Shown here piece by piece: positions 34,315 to 43,339 of a stretch of 64,000 bases of DNA. The stretch spans positions 62,001 to 126,000 of the forward strand of contig JAOTRX010000002.1 in NCBI GenBank assembly GCA_030247675.1, given 5' to 3'. This DNA is from Desulforhopalus sp. Its GTDB lineage: Bacteria; Desulfobacterota; Desulfobulbia; Desulfobulbales; Desulfocapsaceae. The position numbers and the translations under genes were made by a program. Within the stretch, counting starts at the first letter, position 1. Every line of letters begins with the position of its first letter. Under the pieces are notes generated by a model, which was given only the letters and a program-made list of their open reading frames with translations, did not search any database and was not told the origin of the DNA.

Positions 34315-34911
34315 TTAATTCTGAAGGATGGTCATATTGACCCGGGAAGGTTTCTTTTTGCCGCCATCGCCTTCACCGGCGGTGGCCTTGGTGCCGCCGA
34401 TGACTTCGGAACGGCCCTCGTCGAGGTAATAAATGATCTTTTCGCCGCTGACCATATTCTGGCCCTGCCAGGCCTTGGCATTTTCCGTCAATATAACCTG
34501 TCTCTCTTTGGAGAGGTAGAGCATTTTTTTGGCGGTTCCCAGCCATTCTCCCCGGGAGACTTCGACATTGCCGGTGCAGATCAGTTTCTCAACTTGCTGG
34601 CTGGTTTTCTTTTCTGCCTGGGGCGCTGCTGGTTTCTTTTTGTCCTTCGGCGCTGGTTGCTTGGCGGAACTTTCGAGGGTGTTATAGAAGACGGTCATTT
34701 CGTCTGCGCGAATACGCACGTCACCCTGTTTTGCATCGACATCCCCAGAGAATACTACTGAATTTGATTTCTCGGTGGAGGTCATACGGTTCGATTCAAT
34801 ATGGATTGGTGCATCGGAGGCAGCCAGGGCGTTTGCAGCTCCGCCGATAACGAAGGAAACGATAAGAAAAAGAATGCTAAACAGCAAAGAACAACGGTCA
34901 TGCGACTGCAT
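34315..34911 (-). CDS. lptA: Lipopolysaccharide transport periplasmic protein
   Basis: 198-residue OstA-type periplasmic protein. A signal peptide (about 1-30) leads to the LptA beta-jellyroll: PIHIESNRMTSTEKSNSVVF, FSGDVDAKQGDVRIRADEMT and CTGNVEVSRGEWLGTAKKML. A basic, Lys/Pro/Ala-rich insertion (about 82-103) interrupts the fold between strands. LptA forms the bridge that carries LPS across the periplasm. It precedes lptB; an lptC gene, which usually lies upstream, is absent, as the next gene upstream is the divergent argB. Confidence 0.9.
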   Translation of the reverse strand: MQSHDRCSLLFSILFLIVSFVIGGAANALAASDAPIHIESNRMTSTEKSNSVVFSGDVDAKQGDVRIRADEMTVFYNTLESSAKQPAPKDKKKPAAPQAEKKTSQQVEKLICTGNVEVSRGEWLGTAKKMLYLSKERQVILTENAKAWQGQNMVSGEKIIYYLDEGRSEVIGGTKATAGEGDGGKKKPSRVNMTILQN

Positions 34912-35073
34912 TAAGACCCTCCGCTCGTTGATATGATGTCCATGGTCAGTGTTTTGCCGAGCCGCATCGTAGCGTAAAGGGCTGGAAATGTAAAGTCATG
35001 GTATCGGCTGGGAAAACAAAGAGTGCTTTACTTACAGCACGTCAGCCAGTACAATACGAAAGAGTTTTTGGCT

Positions 35074-35102
35074 TTGAAAAATTGCTATATCTTATTGATA
35101 TT
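35074..35102 (+). promoter_or_regulatory. Putative sigma-70 promoter for argB
   Basis: TTGAAA (35074-35079), a 17-base spacer and GATATT (35097-35102) form a fair -35/-10 pair 43 bases before the argB start, in an AT-rich stretch. No clear ArgR operator half-sites were recognised. Confidence 0.4.
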
Positions 35103-35145
35103 GCAATTAAATATATCCAATGATTGGGTGATGGGAAGGCTTGCT

Positions 35146-36048
35146 ATGGTAAAAAGCGTTGCTGAAAGTATTGAAAAGGCCAAGGTGCTCATTGAGGCAC
35201 TGCCCTATATGCAGGAATTCAGGGGAAAAACTATCGTCATAAAGTACGGCGGCCATGCCATGGTTGACGACCACCTGAAAAAACAATTTGCCCTTGACGT
35301 TATCCTCCTCAAGCAGATTGGCATCAACCCGGTCATTGTCCACGGCGGCGGGCCACAGATCAACAGCCTGCTAGACCGTCTTGGAATAAAAGCAAGTTAT
35401 GTCCAGGGAATGCGTGTAACCGATGGAGAGACCATGGATGTGGTTGAGATGGTCCTGGTCGGCCAGGTGAACAAACAAATCGTCGGACTGATCAACCACT
35501 GCGGCGGCAAGGCGGTCGGGCTATCCGGCAGGGATGGCGATCTGGTCTGTGCTAAAAAACTCAAGGTCAAGCGCAAGAAAGCTGACGAGGCCTTGGCTGA
35601 TGCCCCGCCCGAGCTTATCGATGTCGGCCGGGTGGGGCAGGTGACCAAGATCAACACCGGCGTCCTCGAAAGCCTCAGCGGTAACGATTTTATCCCGGTC
35701 ATTGCCCCGGTGGGGGTTGGCGAGGACGGTCAGGCCTTCAATATCAATGCCGATCTGGTCGCCGGGGCGATTGCCGGAGCCCTGGCGGCGGAGAAGATGA
35801 TCCTTCTAACCGATGTTCCCGGGGTGAAGAATAAGGCCGGTGAACTGCTTTCCTCCCTGGCGCATGGCGAATTGGAGGCCCTCATCGACGATGGTACCAT
35901 TGCCGGGGGGATGATCCCCAAGGTACGCTGTTGCGAAGAGGCCCTGCGCCGCGGCGTAGCCAAGACCTATATTGTAGATGGGAGAGTGGAGCATTCGATT
36001 TTGCTGGAAATGTTTACCCGAGAAGGGGTTGGAACGGAGATATTTTGA
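35146..36048 (+). CDS. argB: Acetylglutamate kinase
   Basis: 300-residue amino-acid kinase that phosphorylates N-acetylglutamate, the second arginine step. The ATP-binding loop is IKYGGHAM, the substrate loop is [12 protein letters not shown], and the family C-terminus [18 protein letters not shown] is present. The N-terminal helix (about 1-20) is of the kind that mediates hexamer formation in arginine-inhibited enzymes, so feedback control is possible. The ATG at 35146 is backed by GGGAAGG; the stop shares one base with the argD start. Confidence 0.97.
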   Translation: MVKSVAESIEKAKVLIEALPYMQEFRGKTIVIKYGGHAMVDDHLKKQFALDVILLKQIGINPVIVHGGGPQINSLLDRLGIKASYVQGMRVTDGETMDVVEMVLVGQVNKQIVGLINHCGGKAVGLSGRDGDLVCAKKLKVKRKKADEALADAPPELIDVGRVGQVTKINTGVLESLSGNDFIPVIAPVGVGEDGQAFNINADLVAGAIAGALAAEKMILLTDVPGVKNKAGELLSSLAHGELEALIDDGTIAGGMIPKVRCCEEALRRGVAKTYIVDGRVEHSILLEMFTREGVGTEIF

Positions 36049-37259
36049 TGAACACATGTGGCAATAAAGAGTGGAAGGAAAGGGGTGATAAGGTATTCAT
36101 CGGGACCTATGCCAGGTATCCTGCGGCCATGGTTAAGGGGAGCGGTTGTCGGCTCACCGATGCCGACGGCAAGGAGTACCTGGATTTTCTGTCGGGCATT
36201 GCGGTGTGCGCCCTTGGCCACTGCCATCCGGCGGTGACCGAGGCCATCCGGCAACAGGCCGGTGAGCTGGTTCATGTCTCCAACCTGTACTACACCGAAC
36301 CGCAGATACGTCTTGCTGAATTGCTGACCGGCAATTCCTTCGGTGAGCGGGTATTTCTTGCCAACAGCGGCGCTGAGGCGAACGAGGCAGCCATCAAGTT
36401 GGCGAGAATCCATTCCGGTGCTGGCAGGTACCAGGTGATCAGCCTAACCGGTTCCTTTCATGGGCGAACCCTGGCTACCGTCGCGGCAACTGGGCAACCG
36501 AAATTTCATAAGGGTTTTGAGCCGCTGCCCGAGGGTTTTCTTCATGCCCCCTTTGGCGACCTGGAGTCCCTCGCGGCAATGATCTCCGACAAGACCTGCG
36601 CGATTCTCGCCGAACCTCTGCAGGGTGAAGGAGGAGTGCGACCGCTGGATAAAGAATACCTCAGAGGTATTAAGGCCTTATGCGACCAACATAGGTTGTT
36701 GCTGATTTTCGACGAGATCCAGACCGGACTTGGCCGGACCGGGACGCTCTTTGCCCATGAACAATTGGGGGTCACCCCGGATATATTGACTATGGCCAAG
36801 GCCTTGGGTAATGGACTGCCTATCGGGGCGATGATGACTCGCGCTGATATCGCCGCAGCCTTCACCCCGGGGACACACGCCTCCACCTTTGGTGGCAACC
36901 CGGTGGCCTCGGCCGCTGCTGTGGCGGTGCTGTCGATCATGCTGGCCGATGACTTTTTCCCTGAGGTGCGGCGGAAAGGGGCCTATTTCCAGGAAAAACT
37001 GACCAGCCTCGTCGTTCGCTTTCCGGCGATTATCGATTCAGTGCGGGGCATGGGTCTGTTGATTGGAGCGGTACTCACGGAAAAAGGTGCAACCCAAGGA
37101 CCGGCCATTGTTACCAAGATGTTTGAACGGGGTTTTCTCATGAATTTTGCCGGCAATATAGCCCTGCGCTTTGTTCCGCCCCTCATCGTCACGACCGAGG
37201 AAATCGACACCTTTATCGATGCTCTTGGCGAGGTGCTGGCAGAAATGAGCGATAGATAA
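36048..37259 (+). CDS. argD: Acetylornithine aminotransferase
   Basis: 403-residue class III PLP aminotransferase. It contains the substrate region YLDFLSGIAVCALGHCHPAV, GSFHGRTLATVAATGQ, the PLP-aspartate motif LLIFDEIQTGLGRTG and the PLP-lysine motif TMAKALGNGLPIGAM. It converts acetylglutamate semialdehyde to acetylornithine and may also act as a diaminopimelate-pathway aminotransferase, which would suit the dap genes downstream. Translation is coupled to argB through a TGATG overlap. Confidence 0.96.
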   Translation: MNTCGNKEWKERGDKVFIGTYARYPAAMVKGSGCRLTDADGKEYLDFLSGIAVCALGHCHPAVTEAIRQQAGELVHVSNLYYTEPQIRLAELLTGNSFGERVFLANSGAEANEAAIKLARIHSGAGRYQVISLTGSFHGRTLATVAATGQPKFHKGFEPLPEGFLHAPFGDLESLAAMISDKTCAILAEPLQGEGGVRPLDKEYLRGIKALCDQHRLLLIFDEIQTGLGRTGTLFAHEQLGVTPDILTMAKALGNGLPIGAMMTRADIAAAFTPGTHASTFGGNPVASAAAVAVLSIMLADDFFPEVRRKGAYFQEKLTSLVVRFPAIIDSVRGMGLLIGAVLTEKGATQGPAIVTKMFERGFLMNFAGNIALRFVPPLIVTTEEIDTFIDALGEVLAEMSDR

Positions 37260-37354
37260 CGGTGAAAATGCGCTAAAACCAAGGATATCCGGGGGAAATG
37301 TTTTGCAAATCGCCGTTCTTTTAGGTAATGATTACATCTTTCTCCCCTGATCCA

Positions 37355-37447
37355 GAGAAGCGGGGGCTCCGCTTCTCAATGGGACTCGATTTTGACGAAG
37401 ACCAACACGGGGAGGTAACCAAGGGGGTGTCTCCCCGCTGTTTTTAG
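37355..37447 (+). promoter_or_regulatory. Leader with alternative hairpins before argF, possible attenuator
   Basis: Hairpin 1 has 9-base arms GAGAAGCGG / CCGCTTCTC (37355-37377). Hairpin 2 has arms CGGGGAG (37408-37414) and CTCCCCG (37431-37437) and is followed by CTGTTTTT, like an intrinsic terminator. AGCGGGG of hairpin 1 (37359-37365) can pair instead with CCCCGCT (37433-37439) of hairpin 2, and CTCCCC at 37342-37347 can pair with GGGGAG at 37409-37414, so the structures are mutually exclusive. It lies between argD and argF, ending 11 bases before argF. It may also simply terminate the argBD transcript. Confidence 0.5.
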
Positions 37448-37458
37448 AGGTGTACAGA

Positions 37459-38370
37459 GTGCCGAAGCATTTTAGATCATTACAGGAATTCTCGAAAAAT
37501 GAGTTGACTGGTCTTATTAACCGGGCAATTGAACTAAAAAGTGAAAAAAAGGCCGGAAAGATCCATCAGCAATTAATGGGTAAGACCATTGGCTTGATTT
37601 TTGAAAAACCATCGACCAGGACTCGGGTATCCTTCGAGTCGGCCATGTACGGCTTGGGCGGACAGGTCATATTTTTATCGGGCCGTGATACCCAGCTGGC
37701 GAGATCGGAACCGCTCAAGGACATGTCCAGGGTCATGTCCCGTTACGTTGACGGTATGGTTGTTCGGACCTTCGGTCAGGAGGTGGTCGAGGAACTGGCC
37801 GCCTATGCTACGGTTCCGGTTATCAATGCCCTGACCGACCTGCATCACCCCTGCCAGGTGCTGAGCGATATCATGACGGTCATTGAGAAAAAAGGAGCGA
37901 TCGAGCCCCTGCGCATTGCCTGGGTGGGAGACGGCAATAACATGGCCAACTCCTGGATTCAGGCGGCCGGGATACTCGGTTTCGAATTGGTTCTCGCCTG
38001 TCCGCAGGGCTATGAGCCGGATGCGGCAATACTTGCGGAGAGCAGGAAGATAGCCGGAAAACCGATCGTCCTCGTCGAAGACCCGGAGGTTGCGGTTCGC
38101 GGTGCGGCCGTCATCAACGTCGATGTCTGGGCATCCATGGGCCAGGAGGACGAGCAGGAGGAAAGAATCGGCATTTTCAGTAAATATCAGCTCAATCATC
38201 AGTTATTGGCTAAGGCCCCGGCTGACTGCATTGTCCTGCATTGTTTGCCTGCCCATCGCGGCGAGGAGATAACCGATGAGGTTCTTGAGTCGACGCAGTG
38301 CGTGGCCTTTGATCAAGCAGAAAATAAGATGCACATCCATAAGGCGATTCTCGAAAGCCTGATTGGTTGA
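37459..38370 (+). CDS. argF: Ornithine carbamoyltransferase
   Basis: 303-residue carbamoyltransferase that makes citrulline. Carbamoyl-phosphate binding motif STRTRVSFE, the HPCQVLSD block, NNMANSW and HCLPAHRGEEI are all present. The GTG at 37459 is preferred: AGAGGT lies seven bases upstream and the protein then starts MPKHFRSL, typical for the family. An in-frame GTG at 37450 overlaps the ribosome site and is less likely. A leader with alternative hairpins immediately precedes it. Confidence 0.96.
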   Translation: MPKHFRSLQEFSKNELTGLINRAIELKSEKKAGKIHQQLMGKTIGLIFEKPSTRTRVSFESAMYGLGGQVIFLSGRDTQLARSEPLKDMSRVMSRYVDGMVVRTFGQEVVEELAAYATVPVINALTDLHHPCQVLSDIMTVIEKKGAIEPLRIAWVGDGNNMANSWIQAAGILGFELVLACPQGYEPDAAILAESRKIAGKPIVLVEDPEVAVRGAAVINVDVWASMGQEDEQEERIGIFSKYQLNHQLLAKAPADCIVLHCLPAHRGEEITDEVLESTQCVAFDQAENKMHIHKAILESLIG

Positions 38371-38414
38371 TGTTGTAAAAGGAAAGAATATAAAAATAAT
38401 TAGGGGTTTGCTCC

Positions 38415-39620
38415 ATGAGTGTAAACAAGATTGTTCTCGCCTATTCCGGAGGTCTCGATACCTCGGTAATTTTAAAGTGGCTTGCCGAGGAGTATAAATG
38501 CTCGGTGATCGCCTATTCCGCTGACATCGGTCAGGAAGAGGACTGGGATGCGGTAACTCGCAAGGGGCTGGCCACCGGCGCTGAGAAGGTGATTGTTTCC
38601 GATCTGAAGAAGGTCTTTGTCGAAGACTATATCTTTCCGGCTTTCCGGGCCAATGCCATCTACGAAGGCTCCTATCTTCTCGGCACCTCACTGGCCCGGC
38701 CGCTGATTGCCAAGGAACAGGTGCGCATCGCCCTTGCTGAGGGTGCCGATGCGGTGAGCCATGGGGCAACTGGAAAAGGCAACGATCAGGTGCGTTTTGA
38801 GCTTGCCTATATTGCCCTTGCACCATCTCTGAAGATCATTGCCCCCTGGCGGATCTGGAGTCTCAATTCCCGGCAGAAATTGGTGGAGTTCGCTCAGGAT
38901 CATAATATCCCAGTGCCGGTGACCAAGGAGAAGCCGTATAGCTCCGACGAGAATCTGCTGCATATCAGCTTTGAGGGCGGAATTCTCGAAGACCCCTGGA
39001 ACGAGCCGGAAGAGGCAATGTTCAAGCTGACCGTCGCCCCGGAAAAGGCCCCCGACAAACCGGCCTATCTGGAAATCACCTTCGAGGGCGGCAGCCCGGT
39101 GGCCCTTGATGGCGTGGCCATGGAACCACTGGCCCTCTTTACCGAGCTTAATCGCCTGGGAGGTGCCAACGGTATCGGCCGTCTTGATCTGGTGGAGAAC
39201 CGATTCGTCGGCATGAAGTCGCACGGTGTCTATGAGACCCCGGGTGGTACTATCCTGCGCACTGCCCATCGCGATCTCGAAACCATCACCCTCGACCGTG
39301 AGGTCTTGCGTATCCGCGACTCTCTCGTGCCACGGTATTCCGAGCTGATCTATAACGGTTTCTGGTTCTCGCCGGAGCGGGAGTTGTTGCAAAAGACCAT
39401 GGACGAGACGCAGAAGACGGTGAACGGCGTCGTCCGCTTGAAACTCTACAAGGGCAATTGCACCCCGGTCGGGCGTAAATCCGATCAATCACTGTACCAG
39501 GTTAATTTTGCTACCTTTGAAGAAGACACTGTCTACAATCAGGGCGATGCCACCGGCTTTATCCGGCTCAACGGCTTGCGTTTGAAAATCAATGCCCTGC
39601 AGGGGCGGTGCAGTAAATAG
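38415..39620 (+). CDS. argG: Argininosuccinate synthase
   Basis: 401-residue enzyme that joins citrulline and aspartate using ATP. The N-terminal ATP pyrophosphatase loop is [10 protein letters not shown], followed by [12 protein letters not shown] and the aspartate/citrulline-binding stretch [16 protein letters not shown]; the C-terminal domain has [19 protein letters not shown]. Full length for the family. It follows argF by 44 bases and precedes argH by nine, so the three genes are probably one transcript. Confidence 0.97.
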   Translation: MSVNKIVLAYSGGLDTSVILKWLAEEYKCSVIAYSADIGQEEDWDAVTRKGLATGAEKVIVSDLKKVFVEDYIFPAFRANAIYEGSYLLGTSLARPLIAKEQVRIALAEGADAVSHGATGKGNDQVRFELAYIALAPSLKIIAPWRIWSLNSRQKLVEFAQDHNIPVPVTKEKPYSSDENLLHISFEGGILEDPWNEPEEAMFKLTVAPEKAPDKPAYLEITFEGGSPVALDGVAMEPLALFTELNRLGGANGIGRLDLVENRFVGMKSHGVYETPGGTILRTAHRDLETITLDREVLRIRDSLVPRYSELIYNGFWFSPERELLQKTMDETQKTVNGVVRLKLYKGNCTPVGRKSDQSLYQVNFATFEEDTVYNQGDATGFIRLNGLRLKINALQGRCSK

Positions 39621-39629
39621 GACCCGGTC

Positions 39630-41036
39630 ATGACTGTGCAGAAAAAGAGCGGCTCGGCAAAGATGTGGGGAGGGCGGTTTGGCGAGGGTACTGCTGCCTC
39701 GGTGGAGGCCTTTACCGCCTCTATCCACTACGATTGCCGGTTGTATAAATACGATATTGCCGGCAGCAAGGCCCACGCCGCCATGCTTGCCGACGGTGGC
39801 ATATTGTCCCGGGAAGAGCTTACGGCCATAACCGATGGTCTTACGGCAATCGAAAAAGAGATCAGCGAAGGGACCTTTCAATTCCGGCGTGAGCTGGAAG
39901 ATGTCCACATGAATATCGAAAAGGCCTTAGTTGAGCGCATAGGTCCAGCGGGTGCGAAGTTGCACAGCGGCCGCAGCCGCAACGATCAGGTTGCCCTTGA
40001 TTTCAAGCTCTATCTGCGCGATCAGTGTGACGAGGTGCTTGTTCTCCTGGATGGTGTTCGCCGGGCCTTTGTGCTTCTTGCCAGGAAATATCTTGGTCGG
40101 ATAATGCCGGGATATACCCATTTACAACGGGCACAGCCGGTGCAGATAGCTCATCATATGCTGGCTTACTATGAGATGTTCAGCCGTGACCGGGAACGAA
40201 TGGTCGATTGCCGCAAGCGCCTTAACCTCTCGCCACTCGGCTGCGCGGCACTAGCCGGTACCGGCTTGCCCATCAACCGGGAGCAGGTGGCAAAAGACCT
40301 TGGTTTTGCCGGGGTAACAGCAAACTCGATGGATACCTCGGGTGACCGGGATTTTGCTATCGAGTTCACCAGTTGTTGCACCATCATTCAGCTGCACCTT
40401 TCCAGGCTGTCGGAAGAACTCGTTCTCTGGTCGAGTCAAGAGTTTGATTTTGTAAACATATCCGATAGATTCTGCACGGGATCGTCAATTATGCCGCAGA
40501 AGAAAAATCCGGATATTCCAGAATTGATCAGGGGCAAGTGCGGGCGGGTCGTTGGCAGCCTGATGACCCTTATCACCTTGGTGAAGGGCTTGCCGCTGAC
40601 CTATAACCGCGATCTTCAGGAAGACAAGGAACCGGTTTTCGATACCGTCGATACGGTTACTGCCTCCCTTGCCATTATGGCGGAACTTCTGGAGAATCTC
40701 ACCTTCAAAACGGAGCGGATGGCGGCGGCTACCGGTAAGGGTTGCATGACGGCAACCGATCTTGCCGACTATTTGGTATTGAAAAATGTACCCTTCCGCG
40801 AAGCCCATGCAATAGTCGGCCGGGCAGTTGCCTATTGTCTCGAAAAGGAGCGCGAATTGCCGGAACTGAGTTTGTCTGAGCTCGGGCAGTTTTCCGAGGT
40901 CATCGGTGAGGATGCCTTCGAGGTGTTACGTGTCGAAGGGTCGGTCAATAGTCGGATTTCCACGGGAGGAACCGGTGTTCTGAGAGTGGAAGAAGCATTA
41001 GTGACGGCGGAAAAAAAACTGGGGATCGGATTATGA
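39630..41036 (+). CDS. argH: Argininosuccinate lyase
   Basis: 468-residue fumarase/aspartase superfamily enzyme releasing arginine and fumarate. It starts with the standard MWGGRFGEGTAASVEAF block after a short leader, carries HSGRSRNDQVALDFKLYLRD, HLQRAQPVQIAHH and the signature loop GSSIMPQKKNPDIPELIRGK, which holds the catalytic serine. The stop overlaps the ATG of the following lipoprotein gene, so the two are translationally coupled. Confidence 0.97.
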   Translation: MTVQKKSGSAKMWGGRFGEGTAASVEAFTASIHYDCRLYKYDIAGSKAHAAMLADGGILSREELTAITDGLTAIEKEISEGTFQFRRELEDVHMNIEKALVERIGPAGAKLHSGRSRNDQVALDFKLYLRDQCDEVLVLLDGVRRAFVLLARKYLGRIMPGYTHLQRAQPVQIAHHMLAYYEMFSRDRERMVDCRKRLNLSPLGCAALAGTGLPINREQVAKDLGFAGVTANSMDTSGDRDFAIEFTSCCTIIQLHLSRLSEELVLWSSQEFDFVNISDRFCTGSSIMPQKKNPDIPELIRGKCGRVVGSLMTLITLVKGLPLTYNRDLQEDKEPVFDTVDTVTASLAIMAELLENLTFKTERMAAATGKGCMTATDLADYLVLKNVPFREAHAIVGRAVAYCLEKERELPELSLSELGQFSEVIGEDAFEVLRVEGSVNSRISTGGTGVLRVEEALVTAEKKLGIGL

Positions 41037-42088
41037 GAAAAAGATGCTTTTTACGGATAATGGGAATTTTCTTTGTTGGTGCATTCTTGTTTTTGGCCGG
41101 AGGGTGCGGCGTTAAGAACAAACCAGTCCCACCCGCCAGTGTCGTGCCGGAGGCAATCGGTGACCTGCGGCATACAATTTCCGACAAAGGGGTGCAGCTG
41201 ACCTGGTCGTACCCGGTTCGAACCGTTAAAGGATCGATTGTCGAGGATATCTCTTCTTTTGAATTGTTCCGCGCGGAAATCCCCTTGAATGCATACTGCG
41301 AGAGTTGCCCGGTACCATATGCGGACCCGGTGACGGTTGAGGGTGGGGCGCCGATGGATGGCAAAATAAGGCGAGAGGTGAAATATGATTCCGATCTCCT
41401 GCGTTCCGGGTATAAATATTTTTACAAGGTTCGCTCGCGCACGAGCTGGCTTGCCGATAGTGCCGATTCCAACGTGGTTACCTTTATCTGGTTTGAGCCG
41501 GCAGCGGCCCCCGAAAATGTGATCGCCGTATCTGGAGATCGTCAAATTGCCCTCACCTGGCAACCGGTAACCTTGAAAACGGCTGGTACCGATTTCGCTG
41601 TCAAATATCAGATTCGCCGCAGCCTCAATGGCAAGGATTGGACCAAGATCGGTGAGCCGCTCACTGCTACCGGTTACACTGACCGCCAGGTCGGCAATGG
41701 CCAGAAATATCACTATTCAGTGCAGACTCTGACTGCCTATAAGGCTGAGCTGGCGGAAGGAGGGGTGAGTAAGGCAGTTATCGCCACGCCGATCGACCAG
41801 ACACCACCACCTGCCCCATCCGGAGTTACAGCTGTGCAAACCGCTGCCGGTATCAAGGTGTTTTGGGACCGCAGTGAGATCCAGGATCTCTCCGGCTACA
41901 AGGTTTATAGGCGAACTGCTGATCAAAATACCCATGAGATAATAGGTACGATAGAGCCGACGCATACGCTCTTTGTTGATGCCAAGGCAACTGAGGGAAC
42001 TCGCTACTATTATGCGGTCACCGCTCTTGATGGGGCAAAGCCCGCAAACGAGAGTGCTAAGTCACGCGAGGCCACCGTCAGGGATTAA
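41033..42088 (+). CDS. Lipoprotein with fibronectin type III-like domains
   Basis: 351-residue predicted lipoprotein. The lipobox LAGGC puts the lipidated cysteine at residue 25; the mature N-terminus CGVKNKPVPP resembles that of LptM (YifL), a small lipoprotein often encoded just before dapF or lysA. Three fibronectin type III-like domains follow (about 40-150, 157-245 and 255-345; each has L-T-W or similar strand B and a Y-x-Y-x-V strand F). The start overlaps the argH stop (ATGA), and dapF lies 186 bases downstream. Function unknown; outer-membrane or periplasmic location is likely. Confidence 0.8.
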   Translation: MRKRCFLRIMGIFFVGAFLFLAGGCGVKNKPVPPASVVPEAIGDLRHTISDKGVQLTWSYPVRTVKGSIVEDISSFELFRAEIPLNAYCESCPVPYADPVTVEGGAPMDGKIRREVKYDSDLLRSGYKYFYKVRSRTSWLADSADSNVVTFIWFEPAAAPENVIAVSGDRQIALTWQPVTLKTAGTDFAVKYQIRRSLNGKDWTKIGEPLTATGYTDRQVGNGQKYHYSVQTLTAYKAELAEGGVSKAVIATPIDQTPPPAPSGVTAVQTAAGIKVFWDRSEIQDLSGYKVYRRTADQNTHEIIGTIEPTHTLFVDAKATEGTRYYYAVTALDGAKPANESAKSREATVRD

Positions 42089-42274
42089 CCGTAACAAGAA
42101 GGCCACATCTTCAGATGCCCTCCCGCCACAAGAGACGTGGTTGGGGGGCTCTGTTGTCTCGGGAAGGGATAGAAGGTGACCTGGTTGTTATTCGGAAAGA
42201 GGGGTTTTTGTAAGGGGGCCAGGTTGAAAATGTTTTTGGCTCATGTACAATAACGTAAGGAGACAGCAAAAGAG

Positions 42275-43111
42275 ATGGTACAATTTCCCATTCCTTTTGA
42301 AAAGATGAGCGGAGCCGGCAACGATTTCGTGATTGTTGATAACCGCATTTGCCGCATCCCAGCAGCTGAGCAAGCGAAATTAGCACAGCGGATTTGTAGG
42401 CGTATGTTTTCACTTGGCGCCGACGGGATGATTTTTATCGAGGAGTCGGCTACTGCCGACTTTTCCTGGAATTTTTATAACGCTGACGGGTCTGTTGCCG
42501 AAATGTGCGGCAATGGTTCCCGGTGCGCGGCACGATTTGCGTATCGCCATGGGATTGCGGGTAAAAAAATGAGATTTGCCACTCTGGCCGGTATAATCGA
42601 GGCAGAGGTCGGTGAAGATGAAGCAATGGTAAGGGTGAAAATGACCAAACCCCATGATTTTCGGCTTGGTCTCTCCCTTGTCATCGGTGATGAAGAACGG
42701 CCGGTCAGCTACGTCGATACCGGTGTACCGCATGCGGTTATTTTTGTGAAAGATGATAGTATCCCGGTGAAAACTTGGGGAAGGATGGTGCGCTTTCACC
42801 AGCTCTTTGAACCGAAGGGGGCCAATGCCAACTTCGTCAAGGTGTTGGCTGACGGCAGGTTGAAGGTGCGTACCTACGAACGCGGAGTTGAGGCCGAGAC
42901 AATGGCTTGTGGCACCGGGGCGGTTGCTTCAGCACTTTTTGCAGTAATACAAAAAGGCATGGAATCACCTGTGGAGGTTGTTACCTCGGGGGGGGAGGTC
43001 CTGACTATATTTTTTGATTTGTTCGACGGGCCGGTTGCTGACAATGTTTACATGCAAGGGCTGACCAGGTTGGTTTGTGTCGGAGAACTGGTTGAAGAAG
43101 CGCTGCTATAA
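42275..43111 (+). CDS. dapF: Diaminopimelate epimerase
   Basis: 278-residue cofactor-independent epimerase turning LL- into meso-diaminopimelate for peptidoglycan and lysine. The two catalytic cysteines lie in NADGSVAEMCGNGSRC and ACGTGAVAS, and the start FEKMSGAGNDFVIVDN is typical. AAGGAGACAGC lies upstream of the ATG at slightly long spacing. It begins the dap part of the cluster, dapF-dapA-dapB. Confidence 0.96.
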   Translation: MVQFPIPFEKMSGAGNDFVIVDNRICRIPAAEQAKLAQRICRRMFSLGADGMIFIEESATADFSWNFYNADGSVAEMCGNGSRCAARFAYRHGIAGKKMRFATLAGIIEAEVGEDEAMVRVKMTKPHDFRLGLSLVIGDEERPVSYVDTGVPHAVIFVKDDSIPVKTWGRMVRFHQLFEPKGANANFVKVLADGRLKVRTYERGVEAETMACGTGAVASALFAVIQKGMESPVEVVTSGGEVLTIFFDLFDGPVADNVYMQGLTRLVCVGELVEEALL

Positions 43112-43211
43112 ATAACCTGCGCAGAAAAACCATTGCAAGAAAACAGCATAGCCGTCGGATGTACGGGACGGCATATGGAGCAGTAAGGGATTGGGCGGCC
43201 AGTCATAAGGT

Positions 43212-43249
43212 CACATCCCAACAGCTCTTGGCCCCGATAATGGGATGTG
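43212..43249. promoter_or_regulatory. Nine-base inverted repeat upstream of dapA
   Basis: Perfect arms CACATCCCA (43212-43220) and TGGGATGTG (43241-43249) with a 20-base loop in the 228-base gap between dapF and dapA, about 90 bases before the dapA start. There is no T run after it, so a terminator is unlikely; an operator or RNA hairpin in the dapA leader is possible. No lysine-riboswitch core motifs were recognised. Confidence 0.4.
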
Positions 43250-43339
43250 TCTCTAGCCGGAAAAATTCTTGGTATACAGTGCTTGAAGTGTTTTTTGGAG
43301 AGACCTGATAACGATGGAAAATTTGGTTTGGGAGGAGTC

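Noticed and set aside
37379-37447. 22-codon leader peptide before argF
   Set aside because: It has no ribosome-binding site and only one arginine codon, so I do not annotate it as a gene; it is mentioned only in the attenuator finding.
42089-42274. Possible small RNA (signal recognition particle-like) in the gap before dapF
   Set aside because: The GC-rich stretch GGGGGGCTCTGTTG looked suggestive, but the conserved GGAAGGAAGCAGCC-type core of that RNA is missing.
43112-43339. Lysine riboswitch upstream of dapA
   Set aside because: Only one simple inverted repeat is present; the multi-helix core and its conserved motifs were not seen.
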